Source: G965205255 sp965205255
GTDB lineage: Bacteria; Pseudomonadota; Gammaproteobacteria; Pseudomonadales; Endozoicomonadaceae
Assembly (NCBI GenBank): GCA_965205255.1
Contig: OZ242051.1
Location: 620,001-684,000 of the forward strand
DNA: 64,000 nt
Direction of reading: 5' to 3'
Under the pieces are notes generated by a model. It had not been told where the DNA came from and made no database searches. It saw only the letters and a list, made by a program, of their open reading frames with translations. Shown one piece after another: positions 28,118 through 36,871 of this stretch (the stretch's first letter is position 1; each line of letters opens with the position of its first letter). Both the position numbers and the translations under genes were made by a program.

Positions 28118-29096
28118 AACCTCAGTTCGACGTAACTACACAGAAACTAAGCCCGTATATTAAATGTTCAGCGAAGGCGTTTTCTCTTTGTAAGTATAAG
28201 CAATCAATCCACTGATCAGATTGACCATAAAATTGGCCTTGGAACGGTGTCTTGAATTCTCAATCTGACAGATGTTTTTAAGCTGATCGTCAATGGTTTC
28301 AATTATCGAGCGCCCTTTCAACAACATCTTATCGAGCAAGATGATCAGCCTAGGTTTCATGTTTTTCTTATGGGTAGTGATGAGTTCAACCCCGTATTTA
28401 TCCAGTAGCAATGCCACCTTTTCTTTGGAGATATAGCCTTTATCGCAAAGAGTTTGCCAAAAAGAACACTGCACATCTCATCTAATACAGAACGGTCATC
28501 GGTGTTACCTGAGATGCATTTCACGTTAAGGATTTCACCGGTATCGCTGACAATAAGGTGAAGCTTAAATCCGTAAAACCATCCGGTGGAAGACTTTCCT
28601 TTTTCCGTATCATCCCGATAAGTTCTATGACGTCTGATTCGCTTATTTGTACAGACGGCTAACCCCGTTGAATCAATATAAGAAATACCCGTGGGTTTGC
28701 CATAACGGCTTTTCATAAAAGCACACAGTGCCAGTAATGCTTTGAGCTTCAGCTCGACAAAGCGGTTATAACTGACCAGTGTGGGAAAAAGGTGCAGGTA
28801 GTGGCGCCTTATAGATTTAAGATAAAAGTTTTTGAAGTAGCGATAGCCCGAGCGATGAAACTGTACAACAATCGTCATGATTTCGCTCAAACTGAGCCGG
28901 CACGCACGAATCCGGTGTTTACAGTCAGATTCCAGTAAAAACTTGTTGAGTTCTGGCTCAAAGGACTGGCAAAAGTCATCCATATCACAGAAAATACGAG
29001 TCAGCATATCACTTTTATGTTTTGTATTGTCTTGAGAAACCATGCTATGCATGGAAATGATTGCTTTTAAAAGACTTCTTACGTCGAACTGAGGTT
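28118..29096 (-). mobile_element. IS982-family insertion sequence (inactive copy)
   Basis: About 979 bases bounded by a perfect 18-base inverted repeat (AACCTCAGTTCGACGTAA at the left, its complement at the right). One transposase gene, broken by a frameshift, fills the interior. The right end abuts an Rhs-like coding fragment (29097-29229), into which the element seems inserted. No target duplication is visible, so one flank has probably been rearranged. A second partial copy lies at 39271-39666. Confidence 0.85.
28160..29052 (-). pseudogene. IS982-family transposase, frameshifted
   Basis: The first 220 or so residues (DMDDFCQSFEPELNKF, GISYIDSTGLAVCTNKR with a DDE-type Asp, GWFYGFKLHLIVSDTG, CISGNTDD) are in one frame. 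The rest (KGYISKEKVALLLDKYGVEL, HRSKANFMVNLISGLIAY) is in another. The break is at about 28443-28448, where one G is missing: restoring it gives LFGKLFGDKGYISKE, the family's normal sequence. The family uses a single open frame of about 290 codons, so this copy should make no active enzyme. Confidence 0.85.
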
Positions 29097-29229
29097 CCCT
29101 AAGGCCTTTCTTTTTTGTTCTGGTATTGCACTTTGAAATGACTTCTGCAAATCCTGAAAAGCTTTGCTCATTGCATCCGCACCACCGGCATGATGACTAT
29201 CATCATTTATATAATCATCATTCGGCGCA
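29097..29229 (-). pseudogene. Rhs linker fragment interrupted by IS982
   Basis: Reads APNDDYINDDSHHAGGADAM then SKAFQDLQKSFQSAIPEQKR on the minus strand. This parallels the linker just after the YD core of the large Rhs-like protein (TPNDDDSLNRGIDHAGGANQ, GKAFQDLQKSFQNATLEQKR). It ends exactly at the IS982 right terminus (KALG). It is therefore the stump of another Rhs tip cassette whose toxin part is gone. Confidence 0.75.
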
Positions 29230-29261
29230 AATAATTGGGTGTCCTTTAATTTGTTAATTTT

Positions 29262-30098
29262 CTACTTGTTACAAAATTTTTCCCCATTGTGTTTTTTTAG
29301 TGTTTTCTCAGACAGCGCATAGTAAGCACCGCAACAGACACAACGAAAGCTGTTAGAAAATAAAATCAATCTGACTTGTCGCGCCCAACTACCGTATTTA
29401 TAATGCTGCTTAGAAAAATCAAGCACATTCAAATGACAATGGTCGCACTTTAAAAGAGACTGAACAATTAACATATGTAGAAAATAGATGATAATAAACA
29501 GAAAACACCCTGCTACTACCACCTTATGCAGTGTCGTATTTTCTACAGAGCTCACAAGGAATAGACAGGCAAGCGATACCAGCGCAGACAAAATTGACAG
29601 TGAACCCCATAGTTTAATCACCCGTGCACGGCTGTATACCGTGGCTAAATGTGAACAGTCTTTGGGGGTGATTTTTCTTTTTTTTACAGGATCATTTCCA
29701 TGCCATGCTTTAGCTATGTGGGGGCGAATGAAACCGGCAAAACCTATACTGTAAAAGATTCCTGCAGTAGCTATTAATGGCCATGCAGCGTTAGTACCAT
29801 CATTTGAGTAGGCAACAGGATTATCAGAAGTAAATAATAAATAGCTGATTAATATTAAGTGAAAAAAACTACTTGCTGTTATCCCCGCAATCATAATCAG
29901 AATTCGCTTTTTACGTCCCGAAAAATAGTTACGTTGCAGCAAGTTCCCTATGAGGATTGTTAGTAATCCAGGAAAAAAAACAATACTACAAAAAATGGTT
30001 GTATCAAATATCAGACTATATATTCCATTTTTAGGCATTTGAATATAGGCGATTAAAATATTTCTTAAGTAATCCATCATATTAATTTCTCTTTTCAA
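29262..30098 (-). CDS. Membrane protein with C-terminal zinc-ribbon-like cysteines; candidate immunity protein
   Basis: A 278-residue protein with about five membrane segments (near residues 27-55, 64-88, 106-125, 164-185 and 192-212). The soluble tail carries two CxxC-type pairs (CDHCHLNVLD, FRCVCCGAYYAL) that could bind zinc. It lies 48 bases downstream of the orphan Rhs tip on the same strand, the usual place of a polymorphic-toxin immunity gene. A multi-pass immunity protein would suit a membrane-acting toxin. No family is recognised, so the immunity role is inference from position. Confidence 0.6.
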   Translation of the reverse strand: MKREINMMDYLRNILIAYIQMPKNGIYSLIFDTTIFCSIVFFPGLLTILIGNLLQRNYFSGRKKRILIMIAGITASSFFHLILISYLLFTSDNPVAYSNDGTNAAWPLIATAGIFYSIGFAGFIRPHIAKAWHGNDPVKKRKITPKDCSHLATVYSRARVIKLWGSLSILSALVSLACLFLVSSVENTTLHKVVVAGCFLFIIIYFLHMLIVQSLLKCDHCHLNVLDFSKQHYKYGSWARQVRLILFSNSFRCVCCGAYYALSEKTLKKHNGEKFCNK

Positions 30099-30146
30099 TT
30101 TTCCCCATTGAGATCAATGAGAAAAATTGTTTAGTGTGTTTATTGG

Positions 30147-31262
30147 TTAAAAACCACCATTAGAGTCAAAATCATTATTATCAAATGGGTCACGATTACT
30201 TCCGGCGCCTTCGTGGTTAAATCCGCCATGACCTGCACCAGTGTTATTATTTAACCCAACCCCCCCCAGATGACCAATACCAAAATCGTCAGACTTATCT
30301 TTCTTTTTACCACCAAAGTGGTCACCCATATGTTCCATACTGTTAATGGCGACATTTTTTCCATAGCCTATCACTGTACCAACACCTGTTGTCACTCCAA
30401 CCCGAACAGTTGTTTGGCCAAACCCATTGCCGAGCTGACTGAGTGCCATATTTATGCCTTTACCCACTGGGAACGTATTAAGCACACCCGACAACATGCT
30501 TTTGCCCATTTGACCAAAAGTCATAGAATGACCTGTTCCAATAGCCGTTAATAAACTACCAAAAGAACCACCTGTTGCTCCACCGGCTACTTTAGCACCA
30601 AAGGAAGCGTAAGCTTGTACTGTTTCACTCATTCCCACTGTAGCCTCAGCAGCTTCAGCTGAAAAAGCAGTTGATACAAAGGAAGCTATAAAACCTGCTA
30701 TTCCACCGTAAAAACCCATAATAGTTGATTCTTCAGATCCATATCCTGCATTTTGCGCTGATAAATAGCCTATACTGGCACCTATCCCAAAGCCTGTAAA
30801 CTGCTCAACAACATCAGGTAAATCCCCTTTCGGGTCTTTATACGTCAACGGATTATTATTGGCATACGCATACCGGTTAAAGGTAAACGGCTTATCATCA
30901 TGCACCGTTTCCGGGTCTTGTTGCATAAAGCGGCCAAGCAGTGGATTGTAAGCCCGTGCGCCAAAGTCTGAAATGCCGGTGTCGCTATTGTTCAGCTTGC
31001 CGGTAAAGCCAATATGCACACCTTCTGTTGGGATTTTTCTTTCCAGCCCGTACGGGGAATAATCCTGCGGTTGCTTCCACTGAGCGACATCGGAAGCATT
31101 AGTTTGCTGTAACGGTGAACCTAACAGATCATCATGCAGATAGATCGCTTCGGTGGCGGTAGCAGCCTGCCTTGCCGGATGGTCGGTTTTGGCAATGATA
31201 TGACCGTTCAGTGAATAGTAATCCGTGGCTGTTTTCCTAGTCAGGTTCTCTTTGTACAGCAA
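30147..31262 (-). CDS. Orphan Rhs C-terminal tip with glycine-rich, hydrophobic toxin candidate
   Basis: Residues 1-138 repeat the end of the Rhs core found in the large gene to the right (LLGSPLQQTNAS, GFTGKLNNSDTGISDFGARA, NRYAYANNNPL) almost unchanged. The remaining 230 residues differ completely: alternating Gly/Ala-rich hydrophobic stretches (FGIGASIGYLSAQNAGYG, GGIAGFIASFVSTAFSAEAA) and a Gly/Asn/Asp/His-rich end. Homology stays open upstream to 31353 with no start codon suited for secretion, so this is a silent cassette unless recombined onto the full-length gene. The hydrophobic segments suggest a membrane-acting toxin (inference). The candidate immunity gene follows. Confidence 0.75.
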   Translation of the reverse strand: MLYKENLTRKTATDYYSLNGHIIAKTDHPARQAATATEAIYLHDDLLGSPLQQTNASDVAQWKQPQDYSPYGLERKIPTEGVHIGFTGKLNNSDTGISDFGARAYNPLLGRFMQQDPETVHDDKPFTFNRYAYANNNPLTYKDPKGDLPDVVEQFTGFGIGASIGYLSAQNAGYGSEESTIMGFYGGIAGFIASFVSTAFSAEAAEATVGMSETVQAYASFGAKVAGGATGGSFGSLLTAIGTGHSMTFGQMGKSMLSGVLNTFPVGKGINMALSQLGNGFGQTTVRVGVTTGVGTVIGYGKNVAINSMEHMGDHFGGKKKDKSDDFGIGHLGGVGLNNNTGAGHGGFNHEGAGSNRDPFDNNDFDSNGGF

Positions 31263-31353
31263 CTGGTTATTAGCGCCGTACAGGGTGATTTCTGTGGTTT
31301 TATTGCCTTTGGCATCCGTGGCATCCGTGGTGAGCTGGTCGCCATTGCCGTCA
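30850..31353 (-). repeat. 504-bp direct repeat of the Rhs core end, copy 1
   Basis: Nearly identical, with no net insertions or deletions, to 33191-33694 (offset 2341). Only a few substitutions are seen, for example around 31312-31330. It encodes the end of the YD core and gives the homology for swapping Rhs tips. Confidence 0.9.
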
Positions 31354-31366
31354 AATTTGCATATAC

Positions 31367-31440
31367 GTCATTCCCGTGAAGGCGGGAATCTACAAAAAAG
31401 TGTTGCTGATAAAATGAATTCCCGCCTTCGCGGGAATGAC
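31367..31440. repeat. Paired dRS3-like palindromes
   Basis: Two units of the form ATTCCC-N8-GGGAAT (31370-31389 and 31418-31437) in inverted arrangement, together making a hairpin with about 23-base arms and one mismatch. The pattern matches the Neisseria dRS3 type and similar CATTCCCGCGAAGGCGGGAAT repeats of other proteobacteria. It sits exactly where Rhs homology of the orphan tip ends. Confidence 0.75.
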
Positions 31441-31487
31441 AGGTTTGATAACTATCTGCAAGTTTGAATCACTACTATGTGAGCATT

Positions 31488-32174
31488 CTAGTTGACGAAT
31501 CTATGGGTGCCCTTTAATTTTTTATATACATCATTTAGTTTTTTGGGGGAACCTACAGCTACAGCTCCCCACTCTGTATCGTTTCCCCACTCAATAGAGT
31601 GTAATAGGATGGCGTTATACTTTGATAGAAAATTGACCATTGTTTTGGGAACGACACCTCCATCAACTTCCCATTTTTGCGCTACTAATTGATCAAGGCT
31701 TTCTTTAGTAGAAGATGAGCTCAGCATCATAAATAAGCAATTTGCATAGCCTTGCATACTTGCACAAAAACTTAAGGCTTCTTTTGAGTATTCGAATCCA
31801 ACATAAGAGTAAAAATCAAGCGACCCACCTCGTACTGATTCAGAGACATTTCCCTTTGCAAAAATCGAAGAATCAAAATGCTGAAAATCCTTTGTTCTCC
31901 ATATCCCTTTTCGACGATTCAGCCTATTATCTACCATTGTTATATGCAACATTAGGTAAATTTTATGTGTTGATAGGCTTTTAATGAGTACTTCAATAAG
32001 GTTGCATAAGTGTGCTGTAACTATATCAAAACCCTCTTTCACATTATAAGTTGGCGAATTATATTTATCAGTTAAAACCACTGCACTTAAACTGTTACCA
32101 GCATTTACATTATAAACATCATTATATATTGATACGTCCGGCACCCACTCAAGCTGATTATTCTTAATAATCAT
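31488..32174 (-). CDS. Candidate immunity protein for the Rhs nuclease tip
   Basis: A 228-residue soluble protein starting MIIKNNQLEWVPDVSIYNDV. The ATG overlaps the Rhs stop (CATTATGATTATTAA), with GGGAGAA upstream, so the two are translationally coupled. The open frame extends further left into the Rhs gene, but that part only mirrors the Rhs frame. It has mixed alpha/beta composition with no signal peptide, ending WGAVAVGSPKKLNDVYKKLK. Polymorphic toxin genes are normally followed directly by their antitoxin, so it should neutralise the adjacent HNH-like toxin in the cytosol. Family not recognised. Confidence 0.65.
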   Translation of the reverse strand: MIIKNNQLEWVPDVSIYNDVYNVNAGNSLSAVVLTDKYNSPTYNVKEGFDIVTAHLCNLIEVLIKSLSTHKIYLMLHITMVDNRLNRRKGIWRTKDFQHFDSSIFAKGNVSESVRGGSLDFYSYVGFEYSKEALSFCASMQGYANCLFMMLSSSSTKESLDQLVAQKWEVDGGVVPKTMVNFLSKYNAILLHSIEWGNDTEWGAVAVGSPKKLNDVYKKLKGTHRFVN

Positions 32175-35100
32175 AATGGCGATTCTCCCAGTCATTAAAA
32201 TGTGGTCCTCTATTTTGGGGGTCTCCATTACCAAAATAGTGCCCTTCAGAATCTTCTCTGATGGATTTGCCATTACCAAAATTATAAACTCGACCAGGCT
32301 GAATCCTGCCTCTTCTGTCATAATTTGGTTTGGTATCTTTAGGGTGCTCGCTAACAGGAATTCCATTATCTCGTTTAGCTTGCCTAAAAGCACCTTTTCT
32401 GCCAGCACCTACAGGACTCATATTTGCGGGTCTACTGCAACTATTATGCACCCAAACCCGTTCTTTCCCTACAAAGTAGGTGTGAAATCCTGCAACTTCA
32501 AAGTTATACGTATCCTGCTTTCGGGCATCAATTTTAATTCCGGAAACAGTCAGATTTCCTTTATGCTCGCTGACAAGTGTTTCGCCAATGTGCATTTGGT
32601 CTGCATGCACCCAATGATGGGTGACGCTATTCATAAACCGGTGACCAGGGGTAACGCCTACGGTTTGTGTATGACCATTGTTATCCGTCAGGGTCAGATC
32701 AAGGATTTCTTTATGGTGGTGATGATAAAGTTGGAGTACCGGCTTGAAACTAATCTTTCCGGAGACAGGATCTTCAGAACTCACTTTATCACCGACAGCA
32801 ATGGCTTGTATTGGTTTTAAACCACCGTTTGTTTCGACCAGTGTATCTTTGATAAAGCAGTTTGCCGCACTGTCAGCTTCATTTGAAGCAGAGGTGTTGC
32901 TTGTACTTGTGTTACTTAAATAACTTTCTTCTACTTCTTCTCCAAGTTTATAAGCTCCAGGTACAGCTTCAAGGTTGCCGGAAAGAACAGCCGCTGTTGC
33001 TGCTCCAATACCCGCAACTTTCCCTAAGGCTTTTCTTTTTTGTTCTAGTGTCGCATTTTGAAAAGATTTCTGCAAATCCTGAAAAGCTTTGCCTATTTGA
33101 TTCGCTCCGCCAGCATGATCAATTCCTCTGTTTAGAGAGTCATCATCATTTGGTGTGCCAAAGGCACCGTCAGGATCAATATAAAACAGAGGATTATTAT
33201 TGGCATACGCATACCGGTTAAAGGTAAACGGCTTATCATCATGCACCGTTTCCGGGTCTTGTTGCATAAAGCGGCCAAGCAGTGGATTGTAAGCCCGTGC
33301 GCCAAAGTCTGAAATGCCGGTGTCGCTATTGTTCAGCTTGCCGGTAAAGCCAATATGCACACCTTCTGTTGGGATTTTTCTTTCCAGCCCGTACGGGGAA
33401 TAATCCTGAGGTTGTTTCCACTGAGCGGCACCGGAAGCATTAGTTTGCTGTAACGGTGAACCTAACAGATCATCATGCAGATAGATCGCTTCGGTGGCGG
33501 TAGCAGCCTGCCCTGCCGGATGGTCGGTTTTGGCAATGATATGACCGTTCAGTGAATAGTAATCCGTGGCTGTTTTTTTGGTCAGGTTCTCTTTGTACAG
33601 CAACTGGTTATTAGCGCCGTACAGGGTGAGTTCTGTGGTTTTATTGCCTTTGGCATCCGTGGTTGCCGTGGTGAGCTGGTCGCCATTGCCGTCATAGGTG
33701 TGGGTGACATTCACCGGCTGGTTACTGAGTAGCCCTTTGCCGGAGACGTTTGTTAACCGGCTTTGATCATCATAGGCAAAGGTTTCTATAGCACCATTTT
33801 GCTGGGCAATACCGGTAATGTTTCCATATGCATCATAGCTAAACGTCTGGTTCAGATTGACTGCACCGGTGGCACTGTTTACCGCTCCTTGCAGGTTTGT
33901 GAGCAGGTTAGATGTGGGATTATACGTGTAGTTTAAGTTCGTGCTCTGACTGTTACTGCGGCTAACGATATTACCAAAGGCATCATAACCAATATGCAGG
34001 GTTTGCCCCTGCCAGGTTTCACCGATGAGTTGATTCATGTCATCAAAGGTGAAGGTTTTATTATTAGCCGGTTGCAACTTATCGGTAATGGCTGTGGTGT
34101 TACCAACCGCATCATAATCATAATGACGGTTAATAATCAGATTCCCGGCTTTACCGACAGTGATGTCCGAATCCATCAGCCGGTCATTGAGGGTATACGT
34201 CGTTACTTCACCATTGGCATCAGTAAAACTGTTAATTTTTCCACTAGGGTAATAAGCAATAGTGGGTACAAAACTGCCTACCGTCGTAATCTGTTCCAAG
34301 GCATTCGGCGTATAATTAACAGTGGTGCCATCGGGATAGGTGAGTGTGTTGAGATCACCCAAAGTGTTATAGGCGTACTGAAACTCACGGCTCAGTGGTT
34401 GGCTGCCCTGTTGACTGAACGTTGAAGTCAGCACATGGCCGTTAGCATCATACGTGTAGGTCCAGGAGTTTTTATCTTTCCCGTTAGCTGCCGTCTTCGC
34501 TGTGTTCAGCAGTTGATTGTCGGCATCATAGGTGTTGGTAACCGATGAGTTATTCGGCCATGTGGTAGTAAGCAGATTACCGTTGGCATCGTAAGTGTAT
34601 GTTGTTGTACCGGAGTTACCCACCTTAGTAGAGGTCTTTTGCCCGATGGCATTGCGCCCGTAGGTCGTCGTGCCGGTTTCCGGATTATCTTCGCTAGTTA
34701 AAAACCAGTGACTGTCGTAATGATAACTTCGGGTCAGGCTTTTGTTTGCCGTTGTATCTTTTTGGGTAATGCTTAAGACATGCCCTGCCACATCCTGATT
34801 AATGGCAGTCTGTTGATCAAAATGACCGGAAGAGCCGGCGCTATTATTGGCTTGCTCAATATTAATGAGCTGTCCTTTTTCATCCGGGCTGCCATAATGG
34901 CGTGTTGTCGTTATCACCTTATGACCATCAGGATCTGTGACAATGGTTTGACCGGTTGCATCATCATAGGTGTAGGTTGTTGTGTATCCGGCGGGATAGG
35001 ATGGGGTCATGGGTATCCAGTCTGGCGCTGTAATAACCGTCATACCAAAACCGCTACCGTTATAAGTTATGGTCATTCCCATCTGACTCAGCACCTGCAA

Positions 35101-35496
35101 AGTATCCAGAAAAACCTGTTTTTGTGTATCTCCTTTCAATACGGGTGCAGTGCCAGTATAGGTGTAGGCGATAACACACTGACCATTAACCGGAATCGGC
35201 TTTGTTGCGCCTTCGGCATAAAAAGCACAAGTAGAAGCAGAGTGATCAAGCACTGCTTGGAAAGCTCCCGTAGCATGACTGTCATGTAAATACATTGGAT
35301 AGGAAGTGTCGTTATGAATGTTAAACTCAAAGCGTAAGTTCGCCGGTTTTCCGCTAATGGCAGTATGGGTTGCTGGTATAGGCGTTATGGTAAAGTCTGA
35401 TGCAAAGGCAGAACCTACTACCACTAAAGTCAGGATACTTAACGCATAAGTTATTAATGTCTGTATTTTATTTGGCATAATTTTGCTTTGTATCAT
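32164..35496 (-). CDS. Sec-exported Rhs/YD-repeat polymorphic toxin with Hint domain and HNH-like nuclease tail
   Basis: A 1110-residue protein. It begins with a signal peptide (KIQTLITYALSILTLVVVGSAFA) and a unique beta domain to about residue 165. YD repeats follow to about 770 (TYTYDANGNLLTTTWPNN and similar), closing with the Rhs core end DPETVHDDKPFTFNRYAYAN. Residues 880-1020 form a Hint autoprocessing domain (CFIKDTLVETNGGLKPIQAI ... VHNSC) that should release the tip. The last 90 residues (GRKGAFRQAKRDNGIP, SEGHYFGNGDPQ, GPHFND) resemble HNH/Endonuclease VII-type toxins of polymorphic systems. Third gene of a three-gene leftward operon; the immunity gene overlaps its stop. There is no PAAR or VgrG part, so export is probably Sec-based rather than type VI. 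Confidence 0.85.
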   Translation of the reverse strand: MIQSKIMPNKIQTLITYALSILTLVVVGSAFASDFTITPIPATHTAISGKPANLRFEFNIHNDTSYPMYLHDSHATGAFQAVLDHSASTCAFYAEGATKPIPVNGQCVIAYTYTGTAPVLKGDTQKQVFLDTLQVLSQMGMTITYNGSGFGMTVITAPDWIPMTPSYPAGYTTTYTYDDATGQTIVTDPDGHKVITTTRHYGSPDEKGQLINIEQANNSAGSSGHFDQQTAINQDVAGHVLSITQKDTTANKSLTRSYHYDSHWFLTSEDNPETGTTTYGRNAIGQKTSTKVGNSGTTTYTYDANGNLLTTTWPNNSSVTNTYDADNQLLNTAKTAANGKDKNSWTYTYDANGHVLTSTFSQQGSQPLSREFQYAYNTLGDLNTLTYPDGTTVNYTPNALEQITTVGSFVPTIAYYPSGKINSFTDANGEVTTYTLNDRLMDSDITVGKAGNLIINRHYDYDAVGNTTAITDKLQPANNKTFTFDDMNQLIGETWQGQTLHIGYDAFGNIVSRSNSQSTNLNYTYNPTSNLLTNLQGAVNSATGAVNLNQTFSYDAYGNITGIAQQNGAIETFAYDDQSRLTNVSGKGLLSNQPVNVTHTYDGNGDQLTTATTDAKGNKTTELTLYGANNQLLYKENLTKKTATDYYSLNGHIIAKTDHPAGQAATATEAIYLHDDLLGSPLQQTNASGAAQWKQPQDYSPYGLERKIPTEGVHIGFTGKLNNSDTGISDFGARAYNPLLGRFMQQDPETVHDDKPFTFNRYAYANNNPLFYIDPDGAFGTPNDDDSLNRGIDHAGGANQIGKAFQDLQKSFQNATLEQKRKALGKVAGIGAATAAVLSGNLEAVPGAYKLGEEVEESYLSNTSTSNTSASNEADSAANCFIKDTLVETNGGLKPIQAIAVGDKVSSEDPVSGKISFKPVLQLYHHHHKEILDLTLTDNNGHTQTVGVTPGHRFMNSVTHHWVHADQMHIGETLVSEHKGNLTVSGIKIDARKQDTYNFEVAGFHTYFVGKERVWVHNSCSRPANMSPVGAGRKGAFRQAKRDNGIPVSEHPKDTKPNYDRRGRIQPGRVYNFGNGKSIREDSEGHYFGNGDPQNRGPHFNDWENRHYDY
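33191..33694 (-). repeat. 504-bp direct repeat of the Rhs core end, copy 2
   Basis: The in-place copy within the full-length Rhs gene; partner of 30850-31353. It ends at the last YD-core codons, where the two tips diverge. Confidence 0.9.
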
Positions 35497-35577
35497 TACA
35501 TCTCGTGTTACTGTGCCGCCTGCATATTATAAGCGACACTGGATTTTTTACTTGCTTTTTTTAATAACTTTTCAAGG

Positions 35578-36789
35578 TTAATTGAGTTTGTTGACCACAA
35601 TATCCATCTGTACATTTCCTCCAATAGGGGCATTAGTTGTAATGGTGTAACCCGGCGAGGCAATCTTCTGATTGGCAAGATTATATTCATAATGGTAATC
35701 GTCCCAGTGGTCTTTCTCTGTGATCTTGGTCGGGGTGAGATTATTACCATTGACAATAAAATGATGATCATTTGACCAGTGATGATGATAAAGATCAGCA
35801 ATGACAATGATGTCGGTAATCGTTCCGAGTGTTTTACTGATGTAGGTTGTGGTGGTGTTGCCTGTACTTAATTTTTCTTCAACCGTGGTGGTTGTATGTA
35901 ACGGCGTTGCTGTGGTCACTGTCAACGGACGATCAAAGATGTCATAGGTGGTTTGTGTGCCCAGTACCGTTGCCAAACCATAAGCTGAAGGCTGTGACAC
36001 AAAACTCTGTCGTCCGTAGTCATCATACCCGAACCAAGTTTCGTTCACCGGTGTTGTGCCATTATACAAAATGGTATGATCTGGCAGCCCTAAGGTATTA
36101 TACACCGTGGTTACTTTTTTATTTCCGTGCGTTTTAGTGATTGTGGTCATGTTTGCCGGGCTGGTATACGGTGTATAGGTCCAGGTGGTGACTACCCCCA
36201 GTGGAGGCGTTATACTCAGCAGACGAAAGTCATTGTCATAGGTGTACTTTGTAGTATGCCCTAAGGGGTCTGTGCGTTGAATCAGTAAGCCTTCAGCACT
36301 GATAACATTTTTTGTTACATCGCCTTTCGGGTCAGTTATCGTTTGCGGATAACCGGCGACATAATCTGCATACTGTGTGGTTTTACCCAACGCGTTAGTT
36401 TGAGATATTATATCGCCTGTTGCATCATACTGTGCAGTCGTGGTTGTGCCGTCATCGCTTTCACTGATCAGCTCGCCGGCACTATTGTAGTTGCGCACAG
36501 TCGTGTTTGCTGCCGGACCTTTAACTCCATTCGTTACCGGAAATACCGTTTCATTTTGCGGGGCAAACACCCAAAGAGCCGGATTCTTATACCAAGTGGT
36601 ATCCGTTTCACGACTGCCTTGCGGGGAAGTTTCCACATGGCTGGTTTCAAAGCCGTCGGCATTATATGTATAAGTGTTCGTATATGTAATGCTGTCAGTC
36701 GTATACGCCGAGATCGTCAGCACTGCACTCATCGCTATCATCGCTGATAATGGTAGTAAAAAAAATATTTTTTTCATCATATTATTCAT
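35578..36789 (-). CDS. Secreted YD-repeat protein, middle member of the split Rhs operon
   Basis: About 403 residues: signal peptide (MMKKIFFLLPLSAMIAMSAV), then YD-type repeats (YTNTYTYNADGFETSHVETS, LGKTTQYADYVAGYPQTITDP, DPLGHTTKYTYDNDFRLLS). The C-terminal module of about 95 residues is rich in His and Tyr (IADLYHHHWSNDHHFIVNG, YHYEYNLANQKIASPGYTI). The same module ends the gene to its right. The start is an ATG two codons after a possible GTG at 36795; the ribosome-binding site is poor. It lies 76-82 bases from both neighbours on the same strand. It lacks a Rhs core end and a toxin, so it may be a shell or chaperone-like partner of the third protein. Confidence 0.75.
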   Translation of the reverse strand: MNNMMKKIFFLLPLSAMIAMSAVLTISAYTTDSITYTNTYTYNADGFETSHVETSPQGSRETDTTWYKNPALWVFAPQNETVFPVTNGVKGPAANTTVRNYNSAGELISESDDGTTTTAQYDATGDIISQTNALGKTTQYADYVAGYPQTITDPKGDVTKNVISAEGLLIQRTDPLGHTTKYTYDNDFRLLSITPPLGVVTTWTYTPYTSPANMTTITKTHGNKKVTTVYNTLGLPDHTILYNGTTPVNETWFGYDDYGRQSFVSQPSAYGLATVLGTQTTYDIFDRPLTVTTATPLHTTTTVEEKLSTGNTTTTYISKTLGTITDIIVIADLYHHHWSNDHHFIVNGNNLTPTKITEKDHWDDYHYEYNLANQKIASPGYTITTNAPIGGNVQMDIVVNKLN

Positions 36790-36871
36790 CAACACATCAA
36801 TTCAATTGGTTAGTTTCAGCAAAAAGCCATGTCATATTTTTTGCTGAAACCTGCAAGGGTTGTTCATTACG

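Noticed and set aside
32175..32408. N-terminal extension of the immunity gene into the Rhs frame
   Set aside because: It merely mirrors the toxin-coding frame; the ATG at 32174 overlapping the Rhs stop has a good ribosome-binding site.
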